Positions 62,485-64,000 of a DNA stretch of 64,000 bases are shown here, one piece after another. This DNA is from Bacteroidota bacterium (GTDB lineage Bacteria > Bacteroidota > Bacteroidia > Flavobacteriales > Flavobacteriaceae), in the NCBI GenBank assembly GCA_029557895.1, contig JAKQHT010000014.1, positions 1-64,000 of the forward strand, read 5' to 3'. The notes under the pieces were generated by a model. That model saw only the letters and a list, made by a program, of their open reading frames with translations. It was not told the origin of the DNA and did no database searches. Position 1 is the stretch's first letter. Each line of letters opens with the position of its first letter. The translations under genes were made by a program, and so were the position numbers.

Positions 62485-63105
62485 ATGGCAGAATTTATAA
62501 AAATTTATGAAGAGAATCCCAATCCTCGTGATATCAAGAAGGTTGTGGATGTCCTCCGAAAGGGCGGGTTGGTCATTTATCCTACCGATACGGTCTATGG
62601 ATTGGGTTGCGATATCACGCATCTAAAGGCTTTGGAACGCATTGCAACCATCAAGGGTGTGAAGCTGGAAAAAGCAAACTTTTCGTTTGTATGCCACGAC
62701 TTGAGTAATTTGAGTGATTACGTTAAGCAGATTGATACCAAGACTTTCAAGATCTTAAAACGTGCCCTGCCCGGTCCCTATACTTTCATACTTCCAGGAG
62801 CGAGTTCGCTGCCGCATCCGTTCAAAAAGAAAAAGACCGTGGGTATTCGTGTGCCCGATAATAATATTGCCCTCGAAATTGTACGACAACTGGGCAACCC
62901 GATTATTTCGACATCGATACACGATGAGGATGAGATCATAGAATATACCACAGATCCCGAGTTGATTCTTGAAAAATGGAACAATCTTGTTGATATGGTC
63001 ATTGACGGGGGTTATGGAGACAACCATGCATCTACTGTCGTTGACCTATCAGAAAGCGAGCCTGTAATCGTTAGGGAAGGCAAGGGGAGCACCGAGATTT
63101 TTTAA
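62485..63105 (+). CDS. YciO/TsaC-family protein
   Basis: A 206-residue protein of the YrdC/Sua5 fold. It has KKVVDVLRKGGLVIYPTDTVYGLGCDI, KRALPGPYTFILPGASSLP, KKKTVGIRVPDN and NPIISTSIH. Full-length agreement with E. coli YciO, including the C-terminal VVDLSESEPVIVREGKG, is better than with the short TsaC. TsaC makes threonylcarbamoyl-AMP for tRNA t6A; YciO-type activity is weaker or different. Its stop overlaps that of the convergent MFS gene by 3 bp. Confidence 0.85.
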   Translation: MAEFIKIYEENPNPRDIKKVVDVLRKGGLVIYPTDTVYGLGCDITHLKALERIATIKGVKLEKANFSFVCHDLSNLSDYVKQIDTKTFKILKRALPGPYTFILPGASSLPHPFKKKKTVGIRVPDNNIALEIVRQLGNPIISTSIHDEDEIIEYTTDPELILEKWNNLVDMVIDGGYGDNHASTVVDLSESEPVIVREGKGSTEIF

Positions 63106-64000
63106 GCTTCTTCAGGCTGGTTTTTGAAGAACAATCTTGAAACCGGAACCAACATCAATCCCGAAATCAGGAAGATAACAAATGCTATTTTCAAGTTTAA
63201 GGCATGGGCAATATAGCCGATAAGTGGTGGCCCTACCAGCATGCCGACAATCGAATAGGTGGTAACGATGGATATGGCCATTCCGGCAGAATATTTTTTT
63301 GAAGTTCCTGCAAGCATATAGGTCATGGGGAAGATTGCAGCCACGCCCAATCCGGTGATGCTCAAAGCGATGATAGATGGCCAAAAGTATGGAAAAAGTA
63401 TCAGGGACATGATACCCAATGTTATAAATGATGCACTGATGAGGTACATACGTTTCATTCCCAAGCGTTCTATCAATGTATCAGAGAAAAAGCGAGATAA
63501 TGCCATAAAAACCATGAAAATCAAATAGCCCAATGTAAATAATTCCTCTTTTACGACCTCTTTGAAATAAACGCCGCTCCAATCAAAAATGCCGCCCTCG
63601 CACACCGCGGCAAAAAACACCATAATTCCCAAAAGTACAATTTGTCGGTCGGGTTTTCCCAGTTGAAACTTGTTGCCATGTGCTGAACGGTCACTTTTTA
63701 TTAAAAAAGGGTAGGATGCAAGCCCCGCGACCATAGATAGTATGCCGGCAATCAAAAGATGTTGTGACAGCGAAACGTCCATTTTAACCATAAATGTTGA
63801 AAACAAAACCCCAATCAGGCCTCCCGTACTCCAAAGCCCGTGGAACGAACCGATGATTTTTTTGGCATAATTTTTTTGAACGCTAATGGATTGCGTGTTC
63901 ATCGCAATATTGAGGATTCGCATAAAGAACGAAAACACAAATACAGAGACTATGAGTGCCAACATGGAATTTGATAGGCCTATACCTGCCAATGCGAGAT
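63102..64000 (-). CDS. MFS transporter, truncated at the window edge
   Basis: At least 299 residues; the N-terminus continues past the right edge. It has about nine membrane helices, including MLALIVSVFVFSFFMRILNIAMNTQ, IVLLGIMVFFAAVCEGGIFDWSGVYFKE and IIALSITGLGVAAIFPMTYMLAG, with cytosolic loops rich in Lys and Arg. The FxxDWSGVYF-containing segment resembles FucP/YcaD-like transporters of Bacteroidota. The substrate is unknown. Confidence 0.85.
   Translation of the reverse strand, partial: LALAGIGLSNSMLALIVSVFVFSFFMRILNIAMNTQSISVQKNYAKKIIGSFHGLWSTGGLIGVLFSTFMVKMDVSLSQHLLIAGILSMVAGLASYPFLIKSDRSAHGNKFQLGKPDRQIVLLGIMVFFAAVCEGGIFDWSGVYFKEVVKEELFTLGYLIFMVFMALSRFFSDTLIERLGMKRMYLISASFITLGIMSLILFPYFWPSIIALSITGLGVAAIFPMTYMLAGTSKKYSAGMAISIVTTYSIVGMLVGPPLIGYIAHALNLKIAFVIFLISGLMLVPVSRLFFKNQPEEA

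Noticed and set aside
1-64000. tRNA, rRNA or CRISPR array
   Set aside because: No cloverleaf-like sequence, no rRNA segments and no regularly spaced repeats were found on either strand by eye. A covariance search would be decisive.

Overview
The window is a chromosomal segment from a member of the Bacteroidota, most likely the family Flavobacteriaceae. The evidence is indirect but consistent. Promoter-like boxes have the form TAnnTTTG rather than the sigma70 form, and strong Shine-Dalgarno sequences are absent. The gene families are typical: a fused cbb3 oxidase ccoNO, LETM1-related and WG-repeat proteins, DUF6705 cassettes, LytTR two-component regulation and a degenerate RibBA. I see no rRNA or tRNA genes, no CRISPR array and no complete prophage.

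Layout. 1-1730 is a small accessory patch with the tail of a DUF6705-like protein, a truncated JAMM-like protein and a complete DUF6705 protein, each end marked by a strong hairpin. 1778-6611 is a tight five-gene minus-strand operon (esterase, ATP-grasp, GCS2-type carboxylate-amine ligase, class-I glutamine amidotransferase-like protein, second ATP-grasp-like protein) that looks like a pathway for an unknown amide or peptide. 6841-8013 encodes a LETM1-related protein. 8185-10310 holds a thiol-rich group: a MarR regulator with a C-terminal Cys cluster, a DUF2024 protein, a secreted CxxC protein and a small thioredoxin-like protein. A shared palindrome lies in front of both transcription units. 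10529-12174 has a Cu/Zn SOD lipoprotein and a universal stress protein.

12510-22153 is a complete cbb3 cytochrome oxidase locus (fnr-like regulator, ccoI, ccoS, ccoNO, ccoQ, ccoP, ccoG, ccoH, TauE/SafE-like). An identical 19-bp site lies in both control regions. 22326-34638 is mostly housekeeping: cardiolipin synthase, ribB, LptF/G, LolA, FtsK, diacylglycerol kinase, thiol peroxidase, an orphan C5 DNA methyltransferase and a beta-helix lipoprotein. 35204-41532 is one operon for a MacAB-TolC type exporter with its own LytS/LytTR pair. 41834-49709 has DoxX, sialidase, PheT, a TlpA-like lipoprotein and a WG-repeat protein.

49716-52259 is recG, interrupted in frame by a 438-bp DUF559 endonuclease element with terminal inverted repeats. 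52334-64000 has an M1 peptidase, a patatin, a small membrane protein, a GltB-like protein, an AsmA-like protein, UvrD/PcrA helicase, an alpha/beta hydrolase, a YciO/TsaC protein and a truncated MFS transporter.

The two most interesting items are the amidoligase operon at 1778-6611 and the selfish-looking DUF559 insertion inside recG. The regulatory architectures inferred for the cbb3 locus and for the thiol group are readily testable.
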